Below the pieces are notes generated by a model. That model did not search any database, was not told the origin of the DNA, and worked only from the letters and a program-made list of their open reading frames with translations. A stretch of 64,000 bases of DNA from Protea cynaroides (lineage: Eukaryota > Streptophyta > Magnoliopsida > Proteales > Proteaceae). The stretch lies in assembly GCA_028583415.1 (NCBI GenBank), contig CM053266.1:87054149-87118148 (forward strand). Direction: 5' to 3'. A program made the position numbers and the translations under genes. Of this stretch, positions 1-10,239 are shown piece by piece (within the stretch, counting starts at the first letter, position 1; each line of letters begins with the position of its first letter).

Positions 1-459
1 CTCTTCAATTCTCTTTCACTTCCTCCTCCTCTCTTTCTCTTTCTTTTAGTTTGAGTTCTAAAAGAATGAAAGAGGCTAAGGGATGTCCTATATATAGAGG
101 GAAACCCTCCATATGGAGTCCTACTTTGATTAGGAAATAACTCCCTTCAGATTATGACGGTTTCCTAATCACGGAGTCAGTTATAACATCGTATGGTCGC
201 ACATGGGGTCGCATAACCCGTCGACCACACTTCCAAAAACTACAACCACACGTCCCAAACTCCAGTGGTCTCATTATTCTGAGGTGTAGTCGACCCCACC
301 TTTTTAGGTATGCGACCACATGCTCCTAATTAGATGATTTTGGATTCAATTTCATACCTAGCCTTGTGGTTTCTTCATGCACTTGGTCCGCTTGGTCCAA
401 CCATGATCGAATCCTGATACAAGGTGGTAGGACCGAGTTAGTATGATACGGGTCTTACA
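1..459 (-). repeat. Outer (U3) end of a minus-strand Tekay-type LTR, cut by window edge
   Basis: Read on the minus strand this begins at position 459 with TGTAAGACCCGTATC, followed by the ACC-rich CTTACCACCTTG-like block found at the start of the E1 and E2 LTRs. It is clearly diverged from both. It carries the family's short GGTCG/CGACC motifs (for example near 195-290) and at its left edge the purine-rich leader. The rest of the element lies outside the window. It interrupts the 3' untranslated part of element E0. The target duplication cannot be checked because the other end is missing. Confidence 0.75.
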
Positions 460-499
460 CCGACCGTTGGTAATAAAAGCTTTTTTTTTGTACCTCGGT

Positions 500-1228
500 A
501 TGTATATGGAAACTCTGAAGCAGTGTGCGGAAAAAACAGCGAAGGATTTGAGCGAGACAGACTGGAGGCTGCATCAAGTGGAGGAGCAGCGGGATGATGC
601 GAGGGCGCAACTTTAGTCCAAGGAGCAAGATATCGACTCTATAGTAGCTGAGAGTGTTCAACTTCGGGCCGAGGTAGAGGCTTTTCTCAAGGAGAGATTT
701 GGCCGACAGGAAGTAGAGAGGTTGACCAAGGAACGCATCGCCACGCTAAAGTCAATTAGTGAGATTTTCAGGAATCGAGCGACCAAGTACAAGGATGCCT
801 TTTATAAGGCCAGGTCTATTGCTGCTGGGGCCGTCTGACTATACCAAAAATTTGAGGCATTTAAGGAGCTGGTGGGAAAAAACTCACTACATAACTTTAC
901 CTAGGGAGCTAAGGCATTGAAAAATTATGTGGATGAGAGGGTCCCAGGGGTGGACTATGCTAATGCTGACTGCCTGAAGCCTGTAAAGGTGTCGATGGAA
1001 GTCGTGGAAGAAGATGACCTAGAGATCTTTCGACAGTTGATAGAGGTATTCGAGGTGGACGATCCTCCACCTTCTCCTGTTGCTGGGGAGGAGTCTCTTT
1101 CCACGTCGCGGGTCGGCATTTTTCCTGCTACAGGTCTTCCTATAACCCCCGATAGCTCTTTCCCCCAGGACGGCACGGCTTTTGATAGCGGTGGCAGATT
1201 GGCTCACGAAGGAGGTGGTAGCCAGTGA
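500..1228 (+). pseudogene. Antisense coiled-coil reading frame in the 3' part of E0 (three in-frame stops)
   Basis: A single plus-strand frame runs from an ATG at 500 to a stop at 1226-1228, about 242 codons, interrupted only by TAG at 614-616, TGA at 836-838 and TAG at 902-904, with no frameshift. It is antisense to E0. The first half is rich in Glu, Lys, Arg and Leu with heptad-like spacing (VEEQRDDARAQL, AEVEAFLKERF), which suggests a coiled coil. The last part is acidic and Pro/Ser-rich (DDPPPSPVAGEE). The frame stays open upstream to the LTR insertion at 459, so the N terminus may be lost there. I recognise no named family. Antisense extra frames are known in some Tat-clade elements. Confidence 0.6.
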
Positions 1229-1489
1229 CTTTGCCATGTAACTCCGTTTTTTTTTTTGGTAGTATTGTCAGGCACCTCGTGTTGGTTTTTGTAAGAGCGG
1301 CCCTGCTTACAACATTGTAACCACCATAATTTCACTTTCTGAATATTTGTATGTGATTATCTTTTATTGACTGCATTTTCTGTCTTGGTACTTGCGTGTA
1401 TTCCTTCCTTGGTTAGAATCATGTAGTGCCTAGCGGAATTGTTTGGTTGGATTGGATTTTCTCATGTTCTCATGTGCACTTGGCTGATT
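1229..1489. other. E0 3' untranslated spacer
   Basis: Non-coding stretch between the antisense frame and the tandem repeat. It is T-rich, with a run of T at 1248-1257. No gene was seen on either strand. Confidence 0.5.
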
Positions 1490-1997
1490 GTGATAGGGCT
1501 ACCCTCCTTGGCCAAGTGCGTTCTAGAACTAAATGCATTTGGCCGAATGGGTCAACCTTAGGTGTTTAGAACCCGATCTTTCCTCTTTGGCCAACGGTGT
1601 TCATGGAGGTAACTCAATTGGGAGCTAACTCATTTGGCCACATGGGTCAGTCGTGTAGCTCGGTCTACCCTCCTCAGCCAAAGGCATTTGTGGATCGAAC
1701 CTATTTGGTTGTATGGGTCTGGAGCTCTGGCTACACTCCTCGGCCAAAGGTGTACGTGGAGCGAACTTATTTGGCCGCATGGATCACTTATGGAGCTCAA
1801 TCTACCTTGCTCGGCCAAAGGTGTTAGTAGGGCGAACTGATTTGGCCGCATGGGTCACCTATGGAGCTCAATCTACCCTCCTCGGCTAAAGGTGTTCGTG
1901 GGGCAAACTGATTTGGCCGCATGGGTCTCCTCTGGAGCTCGGCCTACCCTCCTTGGCCAAAGGTGTTCGTGGAGTGAACTTATTTGGCCTCATGGGT
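1490..1997. repeat. Tandem repeat of about 71 bp in the E0 3' untranslated region
   Basis: The block TTGGCCGCATGGGTC recurs with its ATGG at about 1547, 1642, 1713, 1779, 1850, 1921 and 1992. Successive spacings are 95, 71, 66, 71, 71 and 71 bp. Each unit also carries GGAGCTC and CTCGGCCAAAGGTGTTCGTGG. Units are more alike towards the right. Its place between the end of integrase and the 3' LTR is where Tat-clade elements often carry satellite-like arrays. Confidence 0.8.
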
Positions 1998-2114
1998 TAC
2001 TATGTTTAAAGAAGATGCAGTGGTGGAAAGTTGGAGTTCTCATTAACTACTATCATGTACATTGAGGAAACTTAAAAACAAAATTGTACTAGCTAAACAG
2101 TGTTGCATTTGATA

Positions 2115-3835
2115 ATGCGGAAGCTATTGATAGAAACGACGAAGATGCTCTAGGTTCCAGGCACGCGGTAGCACCTTGCCTTCCATATCCTCAAGATGAT
2201 AGGCATCGCTCAGTAGTTTTTGCATTACCTTGTATGGCCCTTCCCAGTTGGGGGCCAACTTGCTTTGGTTGGTGAAATTTGAGGTGAGGGTGCTGCGGAG
2301 TACAAGATCACCGATGTGGAATGTCCTCTTGCGGACACACTTGTTGTAATGCCGAGTAAACGTCTACTGTTGGGATGCAATTTTGATTCTTGCAAGGTCC
2401 CGGACCTCTTCGAGCATATCAAAATTTGTCTGAAGGCCTTCATCGTTGTTTGCCGGATCATAGTGCATCACCCTATGGGATGGAACGCAGACCACCAACG
2501 GGATTACTACTTCCGTTCCAAATGCCAGCATGAAGGGCAACTCACCTGTGGCCACCTTAGGGGTGGTCCAATCTGTCCATAATATGTGTGGTAGCTCATC
2601 CAACCAGCTCCCCTTAGCTCCTTTCAAACGCTTCTTAATCACAAAGATCTTTTGGTAGACTTCGTTTGTCCACTGGTCTGGGGATGCTTCACAGTATCGT
2701 GCCTATGGTCGATGTTATGTTCTGAGAAAAATTCGACGAAGGCTTTGTTGGTGAATTGTGCGTCGTTATCAGTGATCAACATGGGTGGGATCCCGTAGCG
2801 ATAGACGATTGATTTCTTGAAGAACTCCCGAATTGTACTTTCAGGGATGCTTGATACTGCTTCAGCCTAGGCCCATTTGGTGAAGTAATCGACCGCAACG
2901 ATGATGTATTTTTGCTGGTACCGGGCTAGTGGGAAGGGCCCCATGATGTCCATACCCCATGTAGCAAATGGGATAGGTGAAGAGATTGGCCGTAGAGGTG
3001 TTGTAGGTAGGTATGGGACTGGGGGGTATAGTTGGCACTTCTCACATTTTTTGTCGTAATCTAGGCATTCTTCTCTCATTTTAGGCCAGTAGTACCCCTG
3101 GCGAAGAATCTTCTGGGTTAGGGCTCGACCACCTAGGTGGGAGCCATAGATACCCTCGTGTACATCTTTGATTGTTAGGGCTGCCTCAGAAGGCCGCAGA
3201 CACCTAAGCAATAGAAAGGTGAAGGCTTTCTTGTACAGGATGCCCTGGTCTAGTACGTAGTGCATTGATTTTGATAGGATTCATCGGGCTTCTGCTTTCT
3301 CATCTGGGAGTGCTCCACTTTCCAAATATGAGCGGATGGGATCCATCCATGAAGGTTCTACCTCTGTAAGGTGGATGATGTCTACACTTGGGTCGATACT
3401 TGATTTGTCCAAGGTTTCAATGTAGACCGAATGGCTCAGATCCAACAAGTCTAACGTCACCAACTTGGAGAGTGTGCCCGCTTATGTGTTCTGCACTCTT
3501 GAGATGTACTTTAGGGCAAAACTGTTGAAAATTGATGTCAACTCTCTTACCTTGGCTAGGTAGGCTACCATGTTTATATTGCTTACTTCGTACTCCCCGT
3601 TAACATGCTTGACTACCAACTGTGAGTCACTAGATGCCTCGTTCCTTCTAGCACAAATGGCCTTGGCCAACCATAGGCCGGCGAGGAGTGCCTCATATTC
3701 TGCCACATTGTTCAAAGTCTAAAAGGTGAATCTTAAATCATACTAGATTTGGAATCCCTCAGGGCTTGTTAAGATAAGGCCGGCTTCACATTCCCGCTTG
3801 TTGGAGGCTCCATTTATGAACATGATCATGGGAGG
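2115..3835 (-). pseudogene. E0 pol: RNase H and integrase (broken)
   Basis: RNase H starts near 3830 and continues in the fragment 3482-3715 with EYEALLAGLWLAKA and DSQLVVKHVNGEYE. The first catalytic motif, usually VDGASN, reads INGASNK here, so the first acidic residue is Asn. Integrase follows: a zinc region with VHEGIYGSHLGG, QGYYWP and CEKCQ (2867-3265), the catalytic core with WGMDIMGPFP and LITDNDAQFT, a likely third acidic residue in TNEVYQKI, and a C-terminal part near 2642-2225 (KKRLKGAKGSWLDEL, GTEVVIP). The coding trace ends near 2115. Several stops and frame changes break it. Confidence 0.8.
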
Positions 3836-5275
3836 GTGCCTTAGCCGTTGGGTCTGCATGTCCTTCGAACCCTGGTTCTTCCAAGAGGGAAGACTCGATT
3901 AAGAAATCTACCAAGGCATGCGCCTTGATGGCTGTCCAAGACCTATACATGATGTCGAACTCACCCAGCTCGACGGCCCAATTAACGACTCATCCCAACA
4001 CCTCTGGCTTGGTGAGAATTTTCTTCAGCCACTAGTCCATGAGAACAACTATGGAGTGTGCCTGAATGTAGGGATGACTTCCTTGACAAGAACCGCACTG
4101 ACTGCACGTGAGGATATGGCCAGATACAGCTGGAGTATGTCGCTTGTCTCAGGCTTTGTAAGCAGGGTGGGGATGCCAGTTATACTTTCAGTTCCTCGAA
4201 GGACTTCCTATACTCATTTGTCCATTCGAACGTTTTGTTCCCTTTTAAAATTTGAAAAAATGGTAGACACTTGTCGGTGGACCAAGACATGAAACGGCTC
4301 AGTGCGGCGATCTATCCCGTTAACTCCTAGACATGTCTTCCTCTGGTTGGGGCTAGCATATCAAGTATGGCCGAAATCTTGATAGGGTTGGCCTCTATCC
4401 CATAGCTGGATTCCATGAAGCTAAGGAATTTTCCAGACGTGACACCGAATGCTCACTTGGCAGGATTCAGCCACATGTGGTATTGTCGTAGTATCCCGAA
4501 TGCTTCTTCTAAATCCTTCAAATGGTCATTTGCCGCCAAACTTTTGACAGGCATGTCATCGACATAGACTTTGACATTTTTACCGATCTGCTTTCCAAAA
4601 TCTTGTTCACCAGCCTTTGGTATGTCGTGTCGTCATTTTTTAACCAAAATGGCATGACGTCGTAACAAAATAAACAGCGGTTGGTCACGAATGCAGTTTT
4701 TTCAGTGTAAGCCTTGTGCATCCTGATCTGGTTGTAGCCTGAGTAGGCATCCATGAAGCTGAGTTGGTCATGCCTTGTTGTGGCATCGATCAACTGGTAG
4801 ATGCGTGGGAGAGGGAATTATCCTTGGGGCAGGCCTTGTTTAAGTCCAAAAAATCTATGTAGATCCACCACTTATTGTCTTTTTTTGGGACCATCACGAC
4901 ATTGGAGATCTACTCCAGGTAAGTGACCTCATGCATGAAGTTTACTTTGAGAAATTTGTCGACCTCTTCATCAATAAGCCTTTGCCTGCCGGGGGCAAAC
5001 GACCTCTTTTTCAAACGCACGGGTCAGTGCTGGGGGTCGATGCCTAGGCCATGTTCTGCCACTTCCCTTGGAACACCTGGCATGTCAGACTCCGACCATG
5101 CAAAGACATTTGCATTGTTATGCAATAAGGTTATTAATTCAGTTTTCCATGGCTCTTTGAGAGTGGAACCTATTTGTACAGTCTTTTCTGGATTCGCCTC
5201 ACACAGGGAAAGGTGAGAAGGTCCTCGACAGAGGTCCCCCCTTTGCTGGGCGGGGTCATCCCTCAGATCTTTAAA
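3836..5275 (-). pseudogene. E0 pol: reverse transcriptase (broken)
   Basis: The palm motifs are visible on the minus strand: LSFMDAYSGYNQI near 4760 and, in another frame, the catalytic YVDDM near 4548-4575. The thumb and connection region with a FEWTNE-like motif lies near 4210-4230. Repeated frame changes separate these blocks, so the enzyme is dead. It lies between protease and RNase H as expected for Ty3/gypsy order. Confidence 0.75.
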
Positions 5276-5715
5276 CTATATCGGGAAGGCCTGGGCTGGT
5301 TTTCGAAGGCCGGTTAACTTGACCGAGTAACACTTTTGGGTGACTAGTTGATCTGTCTTGCACTCTCCTGCACCCCTGGATATGGGAAATTTAATCACCA
5401 GATGATAAGTGGATGGGATAGACCACAAGGCACGTAGTCCTGGCCGGCCGAGCAAAGCATTATATGAAGAAGGTACATCGACGACCAAGAAGCTCATCAT
5501 AACACGCAACTCCTTGGGGTAAGAGCTAGCCCGAATGGGGAGCCGAATAGAGCCTTGGACTATTACAAGGTCTCCGGGATTAGTGGATAATCTACTGGCA
5601 CGAAGCGATCTTGAGATATTTCTATGCGCTGAAAGGCTTGCCAATATATTATGTTTGCGGAGCTATCAGTGTCCACCATGATCTTGTGGACATCACTGTC
5701 GTCAATGAGCAGAGT
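5276..5715 (-). pseudogene. E0 protease, split by insertion of E1
   Basis: From 5715 leftwards the minus strand reads LLIDDSDVHKIMVDTDSSANII, where the aspartic protease motif D-T-G-S is changed to D-T-D-S. After a frame change comes a 122-codon open stretch (5276-5644) with LRVMMSFLVVDVPSSYNALLGRP, the flap and hydrophobic-Gly region of Tat-type protease. The upstream half of this reading frame is at 17680-17830, on the other side of E1. Confidence 0.8.
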
Positions 5716-5720
5716 AATAA
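5716..5720. repeat. Target site duplication of E1, left copy (AATAA)
   Basis: AATAA directly precedes the 5' LTR and is repeated exactly at 17675-17679 directly after the 3' LTR. Confidence 0.9.
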
Positions 5721-6073
5721 TGTAAGACCCGTGTCAATCTAACCCGGTCTTACCACCTTGAACTAGGTTTACCTATCATGGTCGAGTCAAATGGACCAAG
5801 GGCGTGAAGGAGATCGAGATCCCAGGTATCAAATCGACCCAAAAACATTTAATTTAAGGGGAGGGTCGCATACCCAGCCAAGGAGGGTCGGACCCCCCAA
5901 AACAGAAAGTCAGACCCTCAATTTTGAAGGGAGGGTCGGACTCATTAGAAACCTAGGGTCGACGGGATCATCGACCCTCAGTTGCCTCCGAAACTGAAAT
6001 TAGGGAATTTCCTAATTTTCGATTTGGATTCTTTCCTAATCTCAAAGGGACTTATTTTAGGCTGTTCCTACTC

Positions 6074-6081
6074 TATTTAAA
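6074..6081 (+). promoter_or_regulatory. TATA-like box of the E1 5' LTR
   Basis: TATTTAAA in the context CTCTATTTAAAGGA. The aligned place in E2 reads CTATAAATAGGA. It is followed by a CCTCTTTCACTCC pyrimidine stretch likely to contain the transcription start, and then a purine-rich leader. Confidence 0.65.
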
Positions 6082-7576
6082 GGATGTCCCTAAGCCTCTT
6101 TCACTCCTTTCACAACCCTAATTGAATTGAGAGAAAGAGAAGAGAAGGAAAAGAGGAAGAAGAGAAGCAAGGAAGAGAATTTAGCCAAAAGAGAAGAGTT
6201 GCAGAGAAGGAGTATTCTTCTCAGGTATGGATACTAATTCCATGAGTTTCTACTGACCTTAGGTTAGATATTGATGAGAGTGTGATCTCGGAGAAACCCA
6301 AACCATCAACCCATGGTTAGGTTTTCATGGAAAACCATAGGAGAATGCATGAAAGCTATTAAGGTGGATGATTCATGGTTTCAGACCATGGAATGAATGT
6401 TGAATGGAATGTAGGAGCAGGCCATAGGATCCCAAGCACGAAGAATGGGCTAAAAGAGGGAAATTGACCAAAGTATACAGAGGGTCGCACCGAGGGTCGA
6501 TGACCATCCGACCCTAGGTGATCCTAACTATCGACCCTCAGTGTTCGGGAAGTTCAGAGTTTGGGGAGGGTCGCAGCCAGGGTCTATCATGACTCCGACC
6601 CTCAGTTAACAGAATGGTTTTTAAATTCAGAATTAATTCTAATTAAATTCTATCGACTTTATTAGGTCTTCTAGCAATACAATAACAATATAAAGGTGAT
6701 TATAAAGCTTGGAAAAGTATCTATTAGCAAGCTAAGGTGAGGAAACAGAACTCTAAACTAATTGGTTAATAACAAACTATTTTCTATTTTCATGAGTCCA
6801 ATGCCATGCTTGATTCTATGCGAATATGTTTGTAATGTGCATACAACATGTCATCCAATATTTCTATTATTTGTTCATGCATATTTACTTTATTGTTTAT
6901 AACATGATGATGATGATGATGATGATAGGAATAGGCATGTGATTGTATGTGTGTGGTTGGTGTACTTGATGCGAGCGAGTATCAGGGGAGGTGTGATGAG
7001 AACGTCAATAAATGTTAACCTTTGGCGGGTCTCAGCACTTTAGCTCTATCTCTAACTCAAGTCTTGTGCATTAGCATCATCGTATCGCCATTACTTTAGC
7101 AGAACTATTATGTCGTAAAGTATCAGGGGAGGTGGTCTCGGTCCTTGTAGTCTCTGACTCTACCAGGGGGCCTTAGTTCTATCTCTATGGACATTCTGTG
7201 GGATGCTGGGGTGAGGCTTGGATACACTGTTTGGCATTAGGATTGGTTAGTTGCGATCCCAGTTTGCAAGCCCTCGCTAACAGGGGCTTACGTGTTGGTA
7301 TGGCACTATATAGCAATAAACGTTAACCTTTGTTATATAATGTTCATAATTAGGGTGGATAGGAACGACGATAAACGTTAACCTGCGGGCGGACTTTCAC
7401 ACCCTGTGTATAGAGGCGGGGTCAATAAACGTTAACCTTTGACCACCCAACCTTTCTATTGCGCATTGCAAACTATAAACCAAACCAAAGATATGAATTG
7501 ATTGCATGCATATGTACTGTTGCATAGTTTTGTCTACTCACTGAGCCTTGATGTGTGCTCACCCCCTCGACGTCGA

Positions 7577-7720
7577 ATATTTTTAGTTGATGATGTAGGT
7601 TATACCATTGAAGATTATATGAATGCTCCAGCATACGAGCACGTAGCGACGATGGAAGCTGAAGCTGAAGTAGATACACATGACTCCTCTTGCGAGTGTA
7701 ACTCATGTGTATTCGATTAG
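7577..7720 (+). CDS. Conserved short LTR reading frame, E1 5' LTR copy
   Basis: A 144-nt frame (47 codons and a stop) begins at the IFLVDD block and ends in SCECNSCVFD. It has GYT.EDYMNA in the first third and an acidic middle. The frame is open further upstream to a TTG at 7502 but has no in-frame ATG there. The acceptor-like TTTTTAG at 7580-7586 and 1-nt indels just before it in other copies suggest that the coding part starts at an exon boundary. The stop is 30 nt before AATAAA. The same frame, with identical length, is kept in the other LTRs of this window. The function and start codon are unknown. It could be the last exon of a spliced transcript. Confidence 0.55.
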   Translation: MFLVDDVGYTIEDYMNAPAYEHVATMEAEAEVDTHDSSCECNSCVFD

Positions 7721-7749
7721 ATATTTTCTAGATTTCTTTATTTGGATTT

Positions 7750-7755
7750 AATAAA
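7750..7755 (+). terminator. Polyadenylation signal of the E1 5' LTR
   Basis: AATAAA lies 30 nt after the stop of the short LTR frame. The same hexamer is at 17418-17423 in the 3' LTR. If used, the R region would be unusually long, from near 6100 to beyond 7755. Confidence 0.5.
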
Positions 7756-8008
7756 GATATGTATTTGATAATTATTTATGTCTCAGTTGATACAGAATAA
7801 TTTGCTATTTAAATATTAATATCACAGTAGATTCTCAGTTCATTTTATTATAAGACTTTCGCTATTGTGTATTTACTCTGATTATGATTATGGATGTATG
7901 GGATTTAAATAACACGGATATAGCCTACTCGAGATCCTAGTTGAACCGTTGGTTTGCTAGCGGTTTATCACACCATTCTGAACAGTACGGAATTGGGGTG
8001 TGACAACT

Positions 8009-8020
8009 TGGTATCAGAGC
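8009..8020 (+). other. Primer-binding site of E1 (initiator Met tRNA type)
   Basis: TGGTATCAGAGC starts 3 nt after the 5' LTR. This is the common plant primer-binding sequence complementary to the 3' end of initiator methionine tRNA. Confidence 0.9.
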
Positions 8021-8282
8021 ATCTCAGGCCTTGTCCGCTAAACTAACATACATTCGAGATAATTGTGAACTGAGATAGGATAAAAGTAAAAACAGTAATA
8101 TTAACACACTGTAAGCACAAGTGATGGTTGAGACCAAATTTAAAAAGAGAATAATGCATCTATTAAAGGGGAAACAAGTTACATACAATGAGAGAGAGAA
8201 ACAAAACGTATATACATAACTAAAGCAGAGTACAGTCCACAACCCGGACAGTTACTCTGTAGTACAAGGAAATAAAGAACAA

Positions 8283-9639
8283 TCAAGAAGCTGGAGGTGA
8301 AGGAGGAGGTGGGGCCTCATGATCTCTGTCATAGTCCTCAGCATAGACTCTAGTCAACCAGGCTATCTGAGTCTGGGTCGTCTGTAGACTAGCTGTGAGA
8401 TCGGCTACCCTCTGATCAGTCGCACGCTGTACCTCTATGAGCTCTCCCATCCGTGTGTCTGATATGTGCTGGGCGGCTAACAGCTCATCCACTCTCACAT
8501 GCTGAGCGTCTAAAAACTCCTCCATCCTCAGATCAGATCTGCGCTGAGCCTCCCTGATCTCCTACAACATCTCCATCAGGTCAGGAGGTGGGCGTGAAGG
8601 ACCAGCCGCATGAGAAGGACCAGTCTCAGGTACAGGATCTGCCACATAAAAAGTACCAACTCCAGCCGCATGCGTAGGTGAAGGCGGTGGTATCGAGTCG
8701 ACATCCATATACATACGATTGTCATCATCGACAGGATCCACATGAGCTCTAGCAGTGGCATTAGCGGCCTCAGCGTCAGCCATCTCAATGCGAGTGTGAG
8801 GGCGTACCATCTCGTTCCTCTCCTCATCACTGACTTGGGCATCCCGCATACCCATCCTGCAGATAGCCTCCCAGTCTAGAGGCGACGAGAAGGTCTTCTC
8901 CTGAATCTTCTCATCTACTAAGTCAACCCCCAGCCGGGTTAGTAGAACAGTAATCATGCGTCCATAGGGTAGATTACCCCTATGACCGGATACTGTAGCA
9001 CTAATCATGGTCCGCATGATGATATAGGGAAGGCAGACTGGCTGTCTGGTGCAGATACTATATATCAGAAACTGGGTCAGCTGAGAAACCCTCTCATAGT
9101 GCCCACTCTGCGGGATCAGATTATCTTTGGATAATCTTGCAAAAGACCCGTGGAGCTGGACGCATGTAACAAGCTCTCATCCGCCAACGATCGGTCGTAG
9201 TAGCCGATTGTCGATCTCTGCCCTCATCTCCATGGAAACAAACTGGGGCTCTCCAGGCGCAGTACACCATGGGGCCATCATAGGGTATGCCCAGCAGATC
9301 GGCCAGTTGCTGATAGTCAAAGGAAATGTGCACCCCTTTAACATAGCTGGTGATGTGCAACTCTTGACCACGCTCAACGTCATTGTAATTCCCCACCACC
9401 TGGAGATTACAATAGAACTGGCACACCAAATCCGGACATGTGCACGCGTCGTAAGTGATGACAGGGAGCCACCCCATATCACCAAATGCTCTCTCTACGT
9501 TGAACAAGGCTAGCTCAGCCAAGTTCACCATACGACCACCCTTTACTTTCTTACGAGCATAGTCGGCATACTGTGCCTCGGCTTCATTGGAGTGGAAGCA
9601 AAGCGGATCATGAACTCTGGGTATCTTGGTATGAGCCAT
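8283..9639 (-). pseudogene. Antisense accessory gene of E1 (transposon-associated plant protein), broken
   Basis: The minus-strand frame starts at ATG 9639 (MAHTKIPR) and, allowing for breaks, ends at 8283 after about 450 codons. The N-terminal domain has ARKKVKGGRMV, FGDMGWLP, VCQFYCNLQVV and DYQQLADLLGIP, which resembles the plant-wide family annotated as putative plant transposon protein (my inference from pattern). The C-terminal part is acidic and Pro-rich, then has short repeats of the type RMGELxxxQ and a probable coiled coil, ending APPPPSPPAS. Breaks are a 1-nt insertion near 9124 that leads to TAA at 9121-9123, and TAG at 8562-8564. A 445-bp intron (9645-10089) lies directly before the ATG. 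E2 has the same gene with different breaks, so the ancestor was probably intact. Confidence 0.75.
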
Positions 9640-9644
9640 GGTAT

Positions 9645-10089
9645 CTGCAGATAAGAAAGAAAAAGGGAGACAAGGAGTTAATAGGATAAAAATCCAAAAT
9701 TTGACATTATAACGACGTAAATTGGTCGAAAGCCTCACTTTTCACCCGTACACGCGGGCAGGAGGACTTATGTAGGTTCCAACATATCCTACAACACTCA
9801 CACAGTAGGAATTTGGAACTAATGAACTCCAATTTGAAGGAATTTCAAGAAACCGAAAAAATTTCAACAAATTAGGGCAAACGAGCAAAAATCCAAGTTT
9901 TTCGATAACCAACCGATGAAACTCAAAAATTTTTGAGGGCTTTCATTCCTTGAGACACCAATAACAAAAGCCCCCAGTAAAAATCAAATTTTTACGGTTG
10001 GAAAAAGTTTAATTTAAAGAATACTAGTTAAATGAGCAAAAACCTAGGAATGGAAACCTAAAAACAGGGAAAAAAAAGGGAGAACATAC
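9645..10089 (-). other. Intron in the 5' leader of the E1 antisense gene
   Basis: On the minus strand the donor is ACAG/GTATGTTCTC (intron starts 10089). The acceptor is a pyrimidine tract ending TTATCTGCAG/ATACC (intron ends 9645), five nt before the ATG. E2 has the same donor and acceptor at 33428 and 32987, giving 442 bp. The agreement of both sites in two diverged elements is good evidence for real splicing. Confidence 0.7.
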
Positions 10090-10239
10090 CTGTATGGATG
10101 ACGTGGACGTCGAAACCCGGACTCAAACCGACCAAAAACAGTGGAGTGGCACTGTAGCAACTCAGAGGGGAGAGACGAGTCGAAACGGGAGGGAAATAAT
10201 AAGAAATGACCCAAAATCGGATCTTAAAAATCTGATTTT

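Larger units (their letters stand above)
5721..8005 (+). repeat. E1 5' LTR
   Basis: It starts TGTAAGACCC and ends GGGTGTGACA. From left to right it holds a first GGGTCG motif array (5855-5985), a TATA-like box (6074-6081), a purine-rich leader, a donor-like CAG/GTATGG (cut at 6224/6225), a second motif array (6481-6605), a GAT trinucleotide run (about 6906-6928), four copies of an AATAAACGTTAACCTTTG-like motif, a conserved short reading frame (7577-7720) and AATAAA at 7750-7755. Confidence 0.95.

Noticed and set aside
1..459. Left end as the missing 3' LTR of E0
   Set aside because: It does not resemble the LTR at 41697-42172 and matches the start of the Tekay-type LTRs.
8009..8020. tRNA-like sequence after the LTR
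   Set aside because: Only the 12-nt primer-binding complement is present; there is no cloverleaf.
9127..9513. 128-codon plus frame in E1 upstream of gag
   Set aside because: It is the shadow of the antisense gene; it is not kept open in E2 and shows no domain.
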